Numbered from the stretch's first letter, positions 1-7,985 are shown. The stretch is 27,584 nucleotides of DNA from Bacillota bacterium (GCA_023392075.1 JAEVZU010000025.1:1-27584); one strand, 5' to 3'. Numbers and translations are program-made. Notes: a model not told the origin generated them from the letters alone.

Positions 1-53
1 AAAATGAACTCCTCACCACATTCCTTGCAAACCAAGGTTTTGTCATTATACAT
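1..53 (-). CDS. Zinc-ribbon protein, N-terminus only (runs off the window)
   Basis: Only the first 17 complete codons are in the window. They read MYNDKTLVCKECGEEFI, with a CxxC pair (KECGEE) typical of the first half of a treble-clef zinc ribbon. A good Shine-Dalgarno sequence (GAGGGG) lies just before the ATG, and a sigma-A-like promoter lies at 93-121. Short proteins with this start are common in Clostridia and are annotated as probable zinc-binding domain proteins (zf-trcl type). That family assignment is from memory of the N-terminus, and the function is unknown. The second cysteine pair would lie outside the window. Confidence 0.7.
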   Translation of the reverse strand, partial: MYNDKTLVCKECGEEFI

Positions 54-92
54 TGTATCGCCCCTCACTTAACAGGTATTTTAATATTTTAC

Positions 93-121
93 ATTATATT
101 ACATACTTTACCATTATTCAA
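93..121 (-). promoter_or_regulatory. Sigma-A-type promoter of the zinc-ribbon gene
   Basis: On the minus strand TTGAAT (121-116) and TATAAT (98-93) are separated by exactly 17 bases. They lie about 40 bases upstream of the start at 53. Spacing and hexamers fit the housekeeping consensus well. Confidence 0.6.
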
Positions 122-169
122 TAACAAATTTTTTTGAGGGGCATAAAACCGAGATTTAATGGGCTGTTT

Positions 170-198
170 AAAGTCAGTTAATATCGGCTGAAAGCCGT
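170..198. repeat. AAAGTCA hairpin repeat, copy 1 (half copy)
   Basis: AAAGTCAGTTAATATCGG, followed by the small hairpin CGGCTGAAAGCCG, closely matches the left half of the repeats at 17918 and 23356 (AAAGTCAATTA..ACCG..GAAA..). The right arm (TAATTGACTTT) is missing here. It lies in the 3' untranslated region of the kinase gene that ends at 207. Confidence 0.5.
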
Positions 199-206
199 AA
201 AAATGT

Positions 207-1319
207 TTATCTGTATAAATTTACAATACCGTGCATATCATTCCATTTGCTTTCCATATCCTCAACCATTTTGAACTGCGTCCTGCATCTGTCAAGATTG
301 TGCTCTTCCCTATGTATTTTAAAATAAACATCTCCGCTGAGATAATCGGTCAAAAAACGCATACCGCATTCCAGGGTCATTAACTTTGCACTCAAGGGCA
401 AAAGCTCGATCTCCATATCCGTCAATACTTCCCGTGTTGCATCCAGATAACCCTTTGTATATTTCTCAAAAAGTTTCAGGTCCATACAAACTTTTGACAG
501 ATCCCGTTCGTCCTCATCGGCAGGATTTGTTCCGGAGCGTATTGCATCTCCAAAATCGTACAGAGCGGAACCGGGCATTACGGTATCCAGATCCACAACG
601 CAGATACCCTCTCCTGTTTCATCATCAATCATTACGTTATTGAACTTTGTGTCATTGTGTGTAACTCTTACCGGAAGCTTGCCGCTTTGAAGCAATTCAA
701 CTATTTTACCGGTTTCCTCAGCCCTTTTATTTACAAACTCAATTTCTGCCTTTACTTTTGCGGCCCTGCTATAAGCATCAGCCTTTACAGACTCTGAAAA
801 AGACCTGAACCTCTCCCTTGTATTATGAAAATCAGGTATTACTTCATACAGTGAACCGGCTTTAAAATCCTCCAGCAGATTCTGAAACTTGCCGAAAGCA
901 TTACCTGCATTGTACAGGTGATCCTCATTTTCAACAATCTGATAGGTTCTCGCACCTTCGATAAATTCATATGCCCGCCAGTATTTGTCATCTCCGGTCC
1001 TTAAAAAGCTTTTACCTGAGACGGTATATACCAGATTCAGCGTTTGTCTCCTGTAATCACTCCCTTTTGCTATGAGCTTCTGTTTGATATGGTTGGTAAC
1101 CTTCTCGATATTACTCATAAGCTGTTCAGGATTTTTAAATATATTATTGTTGATTCTCTGCAGTATATACCTGTGCTTTGTACCGTCACTTTTCTGAAAG
1201 TTTGCCGCATAGGTATCATTGATGTGACCGAAACCATAGGGGGCAGCATCTATGAATTCACCGTCAAACCTGAAGCCGGCAACTATTTCTTTGAAATCAA
1301 TCTGTGCTTTATCAGGCAT
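207..1319 (-). CDS. NahK-like sugar 1-kinase (aminoglycoside phosphotransferase fold)
   Basis: This 370-residue protein has the phosphotransferase (APH/choline kinase) fold. The catalytic loop HNDTKFNNVM is at residues 221-230 (H221, D223, N228) and the metal-binding VDLDTVMPG at 242-250. Both motifs match the N-acetylhexosamine 1-kinase family (NahK/LnpB), which makes HexNAc-1-phosphate from GalNAc or GlcNAc and ATP in the cytoplasm; length is also right (about 360). Its start overlaps the end of the upstream nucleotidyltransferase by 8 bases, so the two are translationally coupled. With galE two genes upstream the operon could take free amino sugar or hexose to a UDP-sugar. The exact substrate (GalNAc, GlcNAc or another hexose) cannot be read from sequence. 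No disaccharide phosphorylase gene, the usual partner in bifidobacteria, is in the window. Confidence 0.8.
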   Translation of the reverse strand: MPDKAQIDFKEIVAGFRFDGEFIDAAPYGFGHINDTYAANFQKSDGTKHRYILQRINNNIFKNPEQLMSNIEKVTNHIKQKLIAKGSDYRRQTLNLVYTVSGKSFLRTGDDKYWRAYEFIEGARTYQIVENEDHLYNAGNAFGKFQNLLEDFKAGSLYEVIPDFHNTRERFRSFSESVKADAYSRAAKVKAEIEFVNKRAEETGKIVELLQSGKLPVRVTHNDTKFNNVMIDDETGEGICVVDLDTVMPGSALYDFGDAIRSGTNPADEDERDLSKVCMDLKLFEKYTKGYLDATREVLTDMEIELLPLSAKLMTLECGMRFLTDYLSGDVYFKIHREEHNLDRCRTQFKMVEDMESKWNDMHGIVNLYR

Positions 1320-2247
1320 TTTTTAAATCCTCCCATAGATTTTTCGGATACTTGCCGGCAAGAACCATATCTCCTATGGATTTTTTAACAACAGGCTTAT
1401 CTTCCTGATAGGTCACCCCATACCACTTATCAGGGGTGGAAAGAACTTTAACATCAGCCTTTCCCGATTTGATGAGGCTGTCTACCACTGTCGGAAGGAA
1501 ATACTCTGCTTTTAAAATATTCTCCTTGCTGTTTTTAAGAAATACTGGGAACTGTTCTTCAAGCTCATTGAAAAAGCTGGGATTGAATCCCCAGGTATTC
1601 ATTGAAACTATGCTTCCCTCAGGTATCAATATCCAATTCCGGTCGTCCTCGGTATATTTAGTCTCACTTCCAAATTTCATGATTTTGGTTCTTTCATGAA
1701 TATCAACAAGATTTCCGGAGGCATCCGCATTGCAAACCCCTCTTGCCACATGTCCGTGCTCGGTCAGCGTGTTTTCAAGTACGAAACCCACCATGCAGTA
1801 TTTATATTTGTCTTCGCCGTCATCATTATTTGACAGAAAATCGTTCAGAAGCCTGTAAGTATCGGCTCCGTAAAAATCATCGGCATTTATTACGGCGAAC
1901 GGTGTTTTAACCACTGATTTTGCACTCAGAACCGCATGTCCTGTCCCCCATGGCTTTACTCTGCCCTCCGGCACCGCAAATCCCGGCGGGACATTGTCAA
2001 TATTCTGATAAACATATTCAACGTCAATAAGTCCTTCTATTTTTTTACCAATAACTTCACGGAAGGTTTCTTCAATTTCCTTTTTTATTATGAATACTAC
2101 CTTGCTGAAACCGGCCTTTATTGCATCATATATTGAATATTCCATAATAATTTCACCGTTGGGACCCACCGGATCGATCTGCTTTAATCCGCCATACCTG
2201 CTCCCCATGCCGGCAGCCATTATTACTAAAGTAGTTTTATTGTTCAT
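1312..2247 (-). CDS. Sugar-1-phosphate nucleotidyltransferase
   Basis: This 311-residue NTP-transferase-fold enzyme is predicted to join a sugar 1-phosphate to a nucleoside triphosphate. The N-terminal signature AAGMGSRYGGLKQ (residues about 11-23) is the nucleotide-binding glycine-rich loop. The segment NADDFYG (around residue 120) carries the expected metal-binding aspartate. The start is firm: AAAGGAGGAATAATGC precedes the ATG, and an earlier ATG four bases upstream is out of frame. It sits between galE (75-base gap) and the 1-kinase (8-base overlap), so it probably converts the kinase product to UDP-sugar. Family members are often found beside NahK-like kinases; the nucleotide and sugar specificity are inferred only from this neighbourhood. 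Confidence 0.8.
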   Translation of the reverse strand: MNNKTTLVIMAAGMGSRYGGLKQIDPVGPNGEIIMEYSIYDAIKAGFSKVVFIIKKEIEETFREVIGKKIEGLIDVEYVYQNIDNVPPGFAVPEGRVKPWGTGHAVLSAKSVVKTPFAVINADDFYGADTYRLLNDFLSNNDDGEDKYKYCMVGFVLENTLTEHGHVARGVCNADASGNLVDIHERTKIMKFGSETKYTEDDRNWILIPEGSIVSMNTWGFNPSFFNELEEQFPVFLKNSKENILKAEYFLPTVVDSLIKSGKADVKVLSTPDKWYGVTYQEDKPVVKKSIGDMVLAGKYPKNLWEDLKNA

Positions 2248-2322
2248 GCATTATTCCTCCTTTGACCTGTAGGGTTGCTTTGGGTAACTAAATATGTTTA
2301 TCCTGAAACCTTCGGCAAACCC

Positions 2323-3336
2323 TTACTTGTACCCTTCGGGATTTTGAGACTGCCATCTCCAGGAATCGGCACACATCTCATCAATTCCCTTTTCAGCAGC
2401 CCAATTCAATTCGATTCTTGCTCTGTCGGTGCATGCATAACAGGCTGCTATATCTCCTGGCCTTCTTTCCACTATCTTATAGGGGATATCCTTTCCGCAG
2501 GCTTTTGAAAACGCCTTGATCATCTGAAGTACACTGTACCCCGTTCCGGTGCCCAGGTTGTATGGCCTGATTCCTATATGATCTTTTGCAAGCTTTTCAA
2601 TTGCCTTTACATGACCTTTTGCAAGGTCTACTACATGTATATAGTCCCTGACTCCGGTTCCGTCCATAGTGTCATAGTCATTTCCGAACACTTTTACTTC
2701 TTTATGCTTTCCAACTGCAACCTGTGTTATATACGGAATCAGATTATTCGGTATTCCGTTGGGATCTTCACCAATAGTACCGCTTATATGGGCACCGATT
2801 GGATTAAAATATCTCAAAAGGGCAATATTCCAGGAATTGTCGGCAAAATGAAGATCTTTTAATATATCTTCAATCATAAGCTTTGTTTTACCATAGGGGT
2901 TGGTTGCCGACAGTGAAAAATCCTCAGATATGGGCACACTGACCGGATCACCATATACTGTAGCGGATGAACTGAACACCAGATTTTTCACTCCATACTT
3001 CTGCATCAATTCGCATAATATAAAGGTTCCGGTCAAATTGTTGTGATAGTATTTCAAAGGTATTGAAACCGATTCCCCAACTGCCTTTAAGCCGGCAAAA
3101 TGGATAACACAATCAATGTTTTCATCTACAAACACTTTTTCAAGGGATTCCCTGTCAAGCAAATCCAGTTTATAAAATTTAACGTTCTTACCGGTAATTT
3201 TTTTTACCCTTTCAACTGCCGTTTCCTTGCTGTTGCATAAATTATCTGCAATAATGACCTCGTAACCGGCCATAAGCAGTTCAACACAGGTATGAGTGCC
3301 TATATACCCGGCTCCCCCAGTAACTAATACTCTCAT
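2323..3336 (-). CDS. galE: UDP-glucose 4-epimerase
   Basis: GalE interconverts UDP-glucose and UDP-galactose (and in many bacteria the N-acetyl forms) using bound NAD. The 337-residue length is that of the family. The NAD-binding GGAGYIGTHT is at residues 7-16, with SSSATVYG before the catalytic NPYGKTK (YxxxK). The true start is the ATG at 3336 (MRVLVTGG). A longer frame runs upstream only because it translates the repeat 3337-3373 as PQMWLMEVNM, and the same peptide appears before the DUF2238 gene at 17618. The ribosome binding site GGAGGTTAAT is part of that repeat. First gene of the epimerase-nucleotidyltransferase-kinase operon. Confidence 0.95.
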   Translation of the reverse strand: MRVLVTGGAGYIGTHTCVELLMAGYEVIIADNLCNSKETAVERVKKITGKNVKFYKLDLLDRESLEKVFVDENIDCVIHFAGLKAVGESVSIPLKYYHNNLTGTFILCELMQKYGVKNLVFSSSATVYGDPVSVPISEDFSLSATNPYGKTKLMIEDILKDLHFADNSWNIALLRYFNPIGAHISGTIGEDPNGIPNNLIPYITQVAVGKHKEVKVFGNDYDTMDGTGVRDYIHVVDLAKGHVKAIEKLAKDHIGIRPYNLGTGTGYSVLQMIKAFSKACGKDIPYKIVERRPGDIAACYACTDRARIELNWAAEKGIDEMCADSWRWQSQNPEGYK

Positions 3337-3537
3337 ATTAACCTCCATGAGCCACATTTGTGGCCGCAAAATGTAATGAAAACCTATATCCTTTATCGCA
3401 ATGTGGCGAATAAAGGAGGTTAATTGGCATGTGCGCTTTCAAAGTATTTCTAAATACTTTGAATATTTCGCACGGCCATAAATTCACAGGTTAGTTTGTA
3501 AGACGAGCATTAACGATGTCTTTCAAACTAATCCTCC
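3337..3537 (-). repeat. Composite structured repeat, copy A, carrying the galE ribosome binding site
   Basis: About 200 bases are clearly homologous to 17619-17837. Read with galE, it contains a hairpin GGTTAGTTTG..CAAACTAATCC (about 3489-3537). Next is a long hairpin built on GTGCG/CGCAC (3431-3435/3469-3473) and a perfect 10-bp stem CAAAGTATTT/AAATACTTTG (3440-3449/3452-3461). A stem CCTTTAT/ATAAAGG follows (3390-3396/3410-3416), then GCCACAAATGTGGC (3351-3364), and finally GGAGGTTAAT touching the galE ATG. A second, inverted GGAGGTTAAT lies at 3415-3424. No transposase and no clear target duplication are visible. It may be a mobile repeat, a 5' regulatory RNA, or both. Confidence 0.7.
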
Positions 3538-3670
3538 TCGCGATGCCGGCAAATTTTATTCTATAAAAAGTGCCTTATATTGTTTACTGTATATATAGTG
3601 TATAATTAATTGAGCATAATGTATTTATAATTTTTCATCATTTTCTTATAATAAATCATATAAATACCAG

Positions 3671-3761
3671 TTAGTGGTCTGTAACATCTAAAAAGTATAT
3701 TGCCCGGTGAGAAAAATTTAACCGCCGGCAATGTATGAATTTAGATGTTACAGACTACTAA
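3671..3761. repeat. Palindromic mini-element, copy 1 (91 bp, 22-bp inverted ends)
   Basis: The inverted termini 3671-3692 and 3740-3761 pair over 22 bases with one mismatch (core TCTGTAACATCTAAA). The interior includes TTTAACCGCCGGCAA, shared exactly with the second copy at 8534-8621. It lies in the divergent region between galE and the AraC-type gene. Size, ends and lack of coding capacity fit a MITE-like non-autonomous element. No duplicated target site can be recognised. The rest of 3538-3834 holds only AT-rich sequence with a TATAAT at 3601 that has no convincing -35 partner. Confidence 0.75.
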
Positions 3762-3834
3762 AATGCACAGTAAATATTTTATACAATATGGTTGAATAAA
3801 ACAACCTCGAGGTAATAAATAGATAGGGGCATAT

Positions 3835-5028
3835 ATGAATCTTATTGAAAATATAAATTACACCAGCATATTAAAGTATGGAACCATTGTATATGACGGT
3901 TTTGACAACGCAATAATTGATATTGAAAATTGCGGCTGCCAGTCTGAATATTCCGTTCACGAGATTACCGTTAATATCAAGGACATTTACAGTCTTTTCA
4001 AACATGACAGCAAAGTCGTAACGGATATTGTAAGCGGACTGGCCCTTCTGTATCTGACAGGTTCACCGGAAGAAAGCGGATGCTTCTATTTGCTGGATAA
4101 ACCTATTGTATTGAATCCGGGAGTTTATTACAATATAATTTCGCTCTACGGAAGCTGCTGCTGCAGGCTGGGGTACTCTGACTCCGGAAAAAAAGTCGAG
4201 CTGCAAGCACCTATAGAAGGTCCTCTGGGAATGTCATCCAAGATAAATATATCAAAAATACATACCCTATTTTACCAGGAGAAGGAAAAAGGCTTTAGTT
4301 TTAAGGGTGAAGTCCATGATTTTCTGGAACTCACTTATATAGACAAGGGTAAAATGTATACTTCCATAGATGGCAGTACGATACAGGTCGAGCAGGGTGA
4401 AGTAGTGTTCTACGACCGGAATCAGTTTCATTCGCAATGGTCTGATAATGATCAGACAGTATCCTTTATCACCCTTACCTTTGATATTGACCTGATGGAT
4501 TCAATACTCTTTAATAAAAGTCATGCAGTTGACAATGATATGAAGGCTCTGCTCCAAAAAATCATATCTGAAAAGGAGAATAATTCTTTATATTCCGAAG
4601 ACTTGATATTATGCTACCTTAAGGAATTTATCGTCAAGCTGGTAAGAAACCTCCTCCTGGAAAAGGTAATTACCCAGCAGGACAGTGATATACGGAATAG
4701 AATTGATAATACGATCATTGATAAATGTCTGGATTTTATTGATAAACATATTGAAACAAGGGTCTCTGTTCCCGATGTGGCAAGAAATATTCCTATAAGC
4801 CCCTCCTATCTTTCATCAATTTTTAAGAAAAAAATGGGCATTACGGTTATTGATTATATAAATAATTTAAGACTGGAAAAGAGCAAGGATTTAATTAATA
4901 CAAGCAGCCTTAATTTCTCACAGATATCCGAAAGGCTGGGATACTCGTCAATTCACTATTTCTCCAGACAATTCAAGCTGAAGTACGGCATAAGTCCCTC
5001 CGAATATGCCAGATCCATCAGGAGATAA
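3835..5028 (+). CDS. AraC-family transcriptional regulator
   Basis: This 397-residue protein has three parts. Residues 1 to about 140 are an N-terminal region of no recognised family that contains a cysteine run (CCC). Residues about 155-225 form a cupin-like sensor segment (GKMYTSIDGSTIQVEQGEVV, then FYDRNQFHSQW). Residues about 295-395 are the double helix-turn-helix of AraC/XylS (SPSYLSSIFKKKMGITV; YSSIHYFSRQFKLKYGISP). It would bind DNA in response to a small ligand, probably a sugar. The start follows AGGGGCATAT, a moderate ribosome binding site. Its stop is immediately adjacent to the stop of the convergent polymerase gene at 5029. Divergent transcription from galE makes the sugar-nucleotide operon a possible target, but this is inference. 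Confidence 0.9.
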   Translation: MNLIENINYTSILKYGTIVYDGFDNAIIDIENCGCQSEYSVHEITVNIKDIYSLFKHDSKVVTDIVSGLALLYLTGSPEESGCFYLLDKPIVLNPGVYYNIISLYGSCCCRLGYSDSGKKVELQAPIEGPLGMSSKINISKIHTLFYQEKEKGFSFKGEVHDFLELTYIDKGKMYTSIDGSTIQVEQGEVVFYDRNQFHSQWSDNDQTVSFITLTFDIDLMDSILFNKSHAVDNDMKALLQKIISEKENNSLYSEDLILCYLKEFIVKLVRNLLLEKVITQQDSDIRNRIDNTIIDKCLDFIDKHIETRVSVPDVARNIPISPSYLSSIFKKKMGITVIDYINNLRLEKSKDLINTSSLNFSQISERLGYSSIHYFSRQFKLKYGISPSEYARSIRR

Positions 5029-5931
5029 TTATTTTTTCAGCTGGTTGAGTATTTCGTCAAGCTGGTTTTTATTATCGCACCGCAGCATCGGTTCGAAAAG
5101 ATCACCTTTCTGTTCCAGCCGCGCTGCAATATTCTTCAGCGTAAACATTTCAGGCCGTATTCTGCCCAGTTCATTCCATTCAATCGGAGTAGACACTGCA
5201 GCGCTTTTCACAGCTCTGGCTGAATAAGCCGTAATCATACTTTTCCCGTGCCACATCTGCAGCCAGTCAAAGTATATCTTTCCTTCCCGGTTTTTCTTCA
5301 TTCTCTCGGTAGTGACCGTACTGCTGAGTTTATGGGCAAAGTACTCCGCAAAGAACTCATTAAGCATTCTGGCAGTATCATAATCATACCTTGCACCGGT
5401 GGGAATGAATATCTGAAGGCCGGTAGCACCCGAGGTCTTTATAAATGCTGTTATCCCAAGGGCCAGCAGAGTTTCATGTATATTCACAGCTAATTCCGAT
5501 ACTTCCTCAAAGGTATTGCCCTCATCCGGGTCAAGATCAAAAACCAAACTTGAGGGATGGTCCGGTTTTTCATGGACATTAAAGCTGGTATGCAGCTCCA
5601 ATGCAGCCTGAGTACAAAGCCAAACCAGCGTTGCCGCCGAATTCAATGCGATATAGTTCTTATCATTGAATTTAACGGTTTTAACCCATTCCGGCGTATT
5701 TACAGGCTTTTCCTTTTGAAAAAAGCTTTTGTCACCAATCCCGTGGGGATAACGTATGGAGGTCAGCATCCTGTTTTCTGCATATCTTACTACGTATGGT
5801 GCAAGCTTTGTCATAGTTTCGATGAACTCCAGCTTTGTGATGTTGGCCTCCGGCCAAAACAGCTTGTCCGGATTTTTAACACTTATTATTTTATTTTCAA
5901 CTTCAACTTTAATATCAACTATTGTTTCCAT
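5029..5931 (-). CDS. LigD-type polymerase/primase (stand-alone PolDom)
   Basis: This 300-residue protein of the archaeo-eukaryotic primase superfamily corresponds to the polymerase domain of LigD. It fills and extends ends during non-homologous end joining. The metal-binding VFDLDPDEG is at residues about 130-138, the nucleotide-binding TSGATGLQIFIP at 166-177, and the third acidic motif KIYFDWLQMW at 218-227. The second motif has Gln where many relatives have His (SGxxGLH). The ATG at 5931 overlaps the ligase TGA by one base (TGATG); a TTG codon one codon earlier is an alternative. It is the last gene of the ku-ligase-polymerase operon. No phosphoesterase domain is present, so LigD functions are split over two proteins. 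Confidence 0.88.
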   Translation of the reverse strand: METIVDIKVEVENKIISVKNPDKLFWPEANITKLEFIETMTKLAPYVVRYAENRMLTSIRYPHGIGDKSFFQKEKPVNTPEWVKTVKFNDKNYIALNSAATLVWLCTQAALELHTSFNVHEKPDHPSSLVFDLDPDEGNTFEEVSELAVNIHETLLALGITAFIKTSGATGLQIFIPTGARYDYDTARMLNEFFAEYFAHKLSSTVTTERMKKNREGKIYFDWLQMWHGKSMITAYSARAVKSAAVSTPIEWNELGRIRPEMFTLKNIAARLEQKGDLFEPMLRCDNKNQLDEILNQLKK

Positions 5932-6905
5932 CAATCTGTCAACACCTTTCCATCAGCCTCTTCCATTGGCAAATTAGTAAATCCGAGTATTTTGGGATGC
6001 CTGAAATGTCCGTCATTTGACAGTTCCAGAAACCCAATCCAGCAGGTTATTGCCGGAATGGTCCAGGTCAGTCCGGTTCCTGTTATATCAATATCTGTAA
6101 TCCCATCCGGTTCAAAAGGGCATTCCTTCTGTACCAGCTGGTCTCTATACTGGCTGAGCAGCTGCAAATCCGAGCCTTTCAAACCAAGTGAGGCCTTTCC
6201 CATATAAAAAAGCTTTGAATCTGACTCAGTCCTGATACCCATTAAAAGTGAATTGGGCAGTTTATCCTTCCATTGAATTCCTCCGATGATACACAGCATC
6301 TTCTTTGTAAATTTTGTTTTAAACCACTCTTCATGCTTCTTTCCCGGCATATAATAACTGTTTAGTTTCTTCGAAACTATGCCCTCCATGTTATTAAGCT
6401 TCATATTTTCATAGAGTTCATTTCCATTTTCAAAAATCGGGGACAAAAATACGGTATTGCTGTTTTGAATAACAGGAGCCGTAACCTGTTCGAGAATATG
6501 CTTCCTTTCCTGCAAGGCCGTCCTTGTAAGCTGCTCGCCATTGTACATCAATATATCAAAAAGCATATATTTTACAGGATAATTTTTTAAGTAGTACTGA
6601 AGGTTGCGTTTATTTTTTACCGTTTCTCTGACAAGAACGTTATGGAAACTGGGATATCCCTGGTTATCATGAACAACTATTTCTCCGTCCAGCACCATAT
6701 CTTTTCCTCCAAGTATGGTTTCCAGAATATTGAGTTCGGGATAAAATCCGGTTCTTTCATTTCCTTTCTTTGTATAAACCTTCATATTTCCCGATTGAAG
6801 GTATATCATTCCACGTATACCATCCCATTTTATTTCGTGAATATACTCATCCCCTTGTTTAATCCCGGAAATGCTGACAGGTTCCATGGGAATTATCCAA
6901 TTCAT
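5931..6905 (-). CDS. ATP-dependent DNA ligase (LigD ligase domain)
   Basis: This 324-residue ATP-dependent ligase seals broken ends in bacterial non-homologous end joining. The nucleotidyl motif I is HEIKWDGIR at residues 23-31, with the adenylated lysine at K26. Motif III is VLDGEIVV, motif IV MEGIVSKK, and motif V EEWFKTKFTKK. A C-terminal OB-fold follows, ending in the NLPMEEADGKVLTD segment. The start overlaps the end of ku by four bases (ATGA), and its own stop overlaps the polymerase start, so all three genes are translationally coupled. The length matches the ligase module of LigD alone. Confidence 0.92.
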   Translation of the reverse strand: MNWIIPMEPVSISGIKQGDEYIHEIKWDGIRGMIYLQSGNMKVYTKKGNERTGFYPELNILETILGGKDMVLDGEIVVHDNQGYPSFHNVLVRETVKNKRNLQYYLKNYPVKYMLFDILMYNGEQLTRTALQERKHILEQVTAPVIQNSNTVFLSPIFENGNELYENMKLNNMEGIVSKKLNSYYMPGKKHEEWFKTKFTKKMLCIIGGIQWKDKLPNSLLMGIRTESDSKLFYMGKASLGLKGSDLQLLSQYRDQLVQKECPFEPDGITDIDITGTGLTWTIPAITCWIGFLELSNDGHFRHPKILGFTNLPMEEADGKVLTD

Positions 6906-7909
6906 GACTTAACGGCTTCCTTGGTTTTTCGTGTCTTTTTCTTTGGTTTTTCTTCTCCGTTGCCGTCCGATGCCTTACGTGTCTCAGGCAAGTCTGTATT
7001 TTCTTTTGTTTCCTCCATAGCCGCTGCTTTTTTTCTGCCCCTGTCAGCAGTTTTTTTACTCGTAACGTCAGCAGCTTCAGCATATTTATCAGCTTTTGTA
7101 TCTGATTCGGTTTTTTCATTCCCGGCATCATTGCCCTTATTGCTTTTTGACATCTGTATGCTTTGTTTAAGTGCTTCCATCAGGCTGACAATGTTTTCCT
7201 TATCTGTTTCCTTCTTAACAACGAAGTCCTTGCCTTCAACCTTTGCGTTGATTTTTTCAAGAAGTCTTTCCCTGTAAGTATCTCTGTATTTATCGGGATC
7301 AAAAGCGGTGGTCAGATTATCGATCAGTTGGGTAGCCATATCCAGCTCAGCCTTTGTCGTCTGGAGATTTTCCGGTACGCCCGGCACCTGCTTTGAATCC
7401 CGTACCTCGTCGGGATAGAATATGGTTTCCAGAACCAGAACATTGTTGTATACTCTGATTACTGCAAGGGATTCACGGTCTCTGATGGTTATTTTGGCAA
7501 CCGCGATTCTCTTTTTACCGTTGAGTGCTTCTCTTAAAAGAGTATAGGCTTTTCCGCCGGTCTCCTGAGGACCTAAAAAATAAGTCTTGTCAAAATATAT
7601 TGGATCTATCTCCTCAAGTTTAACAAAATCCAGTATTTCTACGCTTTTTTCACTTTTTACCTCTATGGATTCAAAATCCTCCTCGGTCAGAATAACAAAT
7701 CTGCCCGGCTCGTATTCATAACCCCTGACTATATCTTCAGGCTGAACATCCTTGTTGCATGCAGGACAGGTTTTTTTGTATTTCACCGGCGTATGACATT
7801 CCTTATGAATATATTTAAACCGTATGTCCTTATCCTCGGTAGCTGTAAACATCTTGACAGGTATATTTACCAGACCGAAGCTTATTGAGCCCTTCCAAAC
7901 TGTGTGCAT
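6902..7909 (-). CDS. ku: Ku, DNA end-binding protein of non-homologous end joining
   Basis: Bacterial Ku forms a ring-shaped homodimer that loads on double-strand ends and recruits LigD-type enzymes. The N-terminus (VWKGSISFGLVNIPVKMFTA) is diagnostic, and a Ku core runs to about residue 260. It includes a CHTPVKYKKTCPAC segment (residues 38-51) that could bind zinc. The tail from about 262 to 335 is low-complexity and rich in Lys, Glu and Asp, ending KPKKKTRKTKEAVKS. Such basic tails in other Ku proteins contact DNA or ligase. The ATG at 7909 follows GGAGGTTAAT, which belongs to the leader repeat at 7910-7985. First gene of the end-joining operon; in Bacillus the counterpart is expressed in the developing spore. 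Confidence 0.95.
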   Translation of the reverse strand: MHTVWKGSISFGLVNIPVKMFTATEDKDIRFKYIHKECHTPVKYKKTCPACNKDVQPEDIVRGYEYEPGRFVILTEEDFESIEVKSEKSVEILDFVKLEEIDPIYFDKTYFLGPQETGGKAYTLLREALNGKKRIAVAKITIRDRESLAVIRVYNNVLVLETIFYPDEVRDSKQVPGVPENLQTTKAELDMATQLIDNLTTAFDPDKYRDTYRERLLEKINAKVEGKDFVVKKETDKENIVSLMEALKQSIQMSKSNKGNDAGNEKTESDTKADKYAEAADVTSKKTADRGRKKAAAMEETKENTDLPETRKASDGNGEEKPKKKTRKTKEAVKS

Positions 7910-7985
7910 ATTAACCTCCTAAGCCATTTATGGCTTTGACATTCTATGGCTTTGAGCCGCATTGCGGCCACAAAACTGTAATGAA
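7910..7985 (-). repeat. Hairpin/ribosome-binding-site leader repeat before ku
   Basis: Read with ku, it has TTTCATTACA, then hairpin GCCGCAATGCGGC (7968-7956), CTCA, then an inserted segment with two copies of AAAGCCATA. The second copy forms AAGCCATAAATGGCTT (7936-7921). AGGAGGTTAAT then touches the ATG. The same order is seen before galE, the 17618 gene and the 11514 gene. Compared with the galE copy the stem differs by a paired A-T to G-C change. The remaining stretch to 8053 holds no gene or clear promoter. Confidence 0.65.

Noticed and set aside
3337..3369. N-terminal extension of GalE (MRPQMWLMEVNM..)
   Set aside because: It translates the leader repeat; the same peptide precedes the DUF2238 gene. 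GalE homology begins at MRVLVTGG, right after GGAGGTTAAT.
3571..3606. Promoter for the AraC-type gene (TTGTTT..TATAAT)
   Set aside because: The spacing is only 15 and the site lies upstream of the mini-element, 230 bases from the gene; not secure enough to list.
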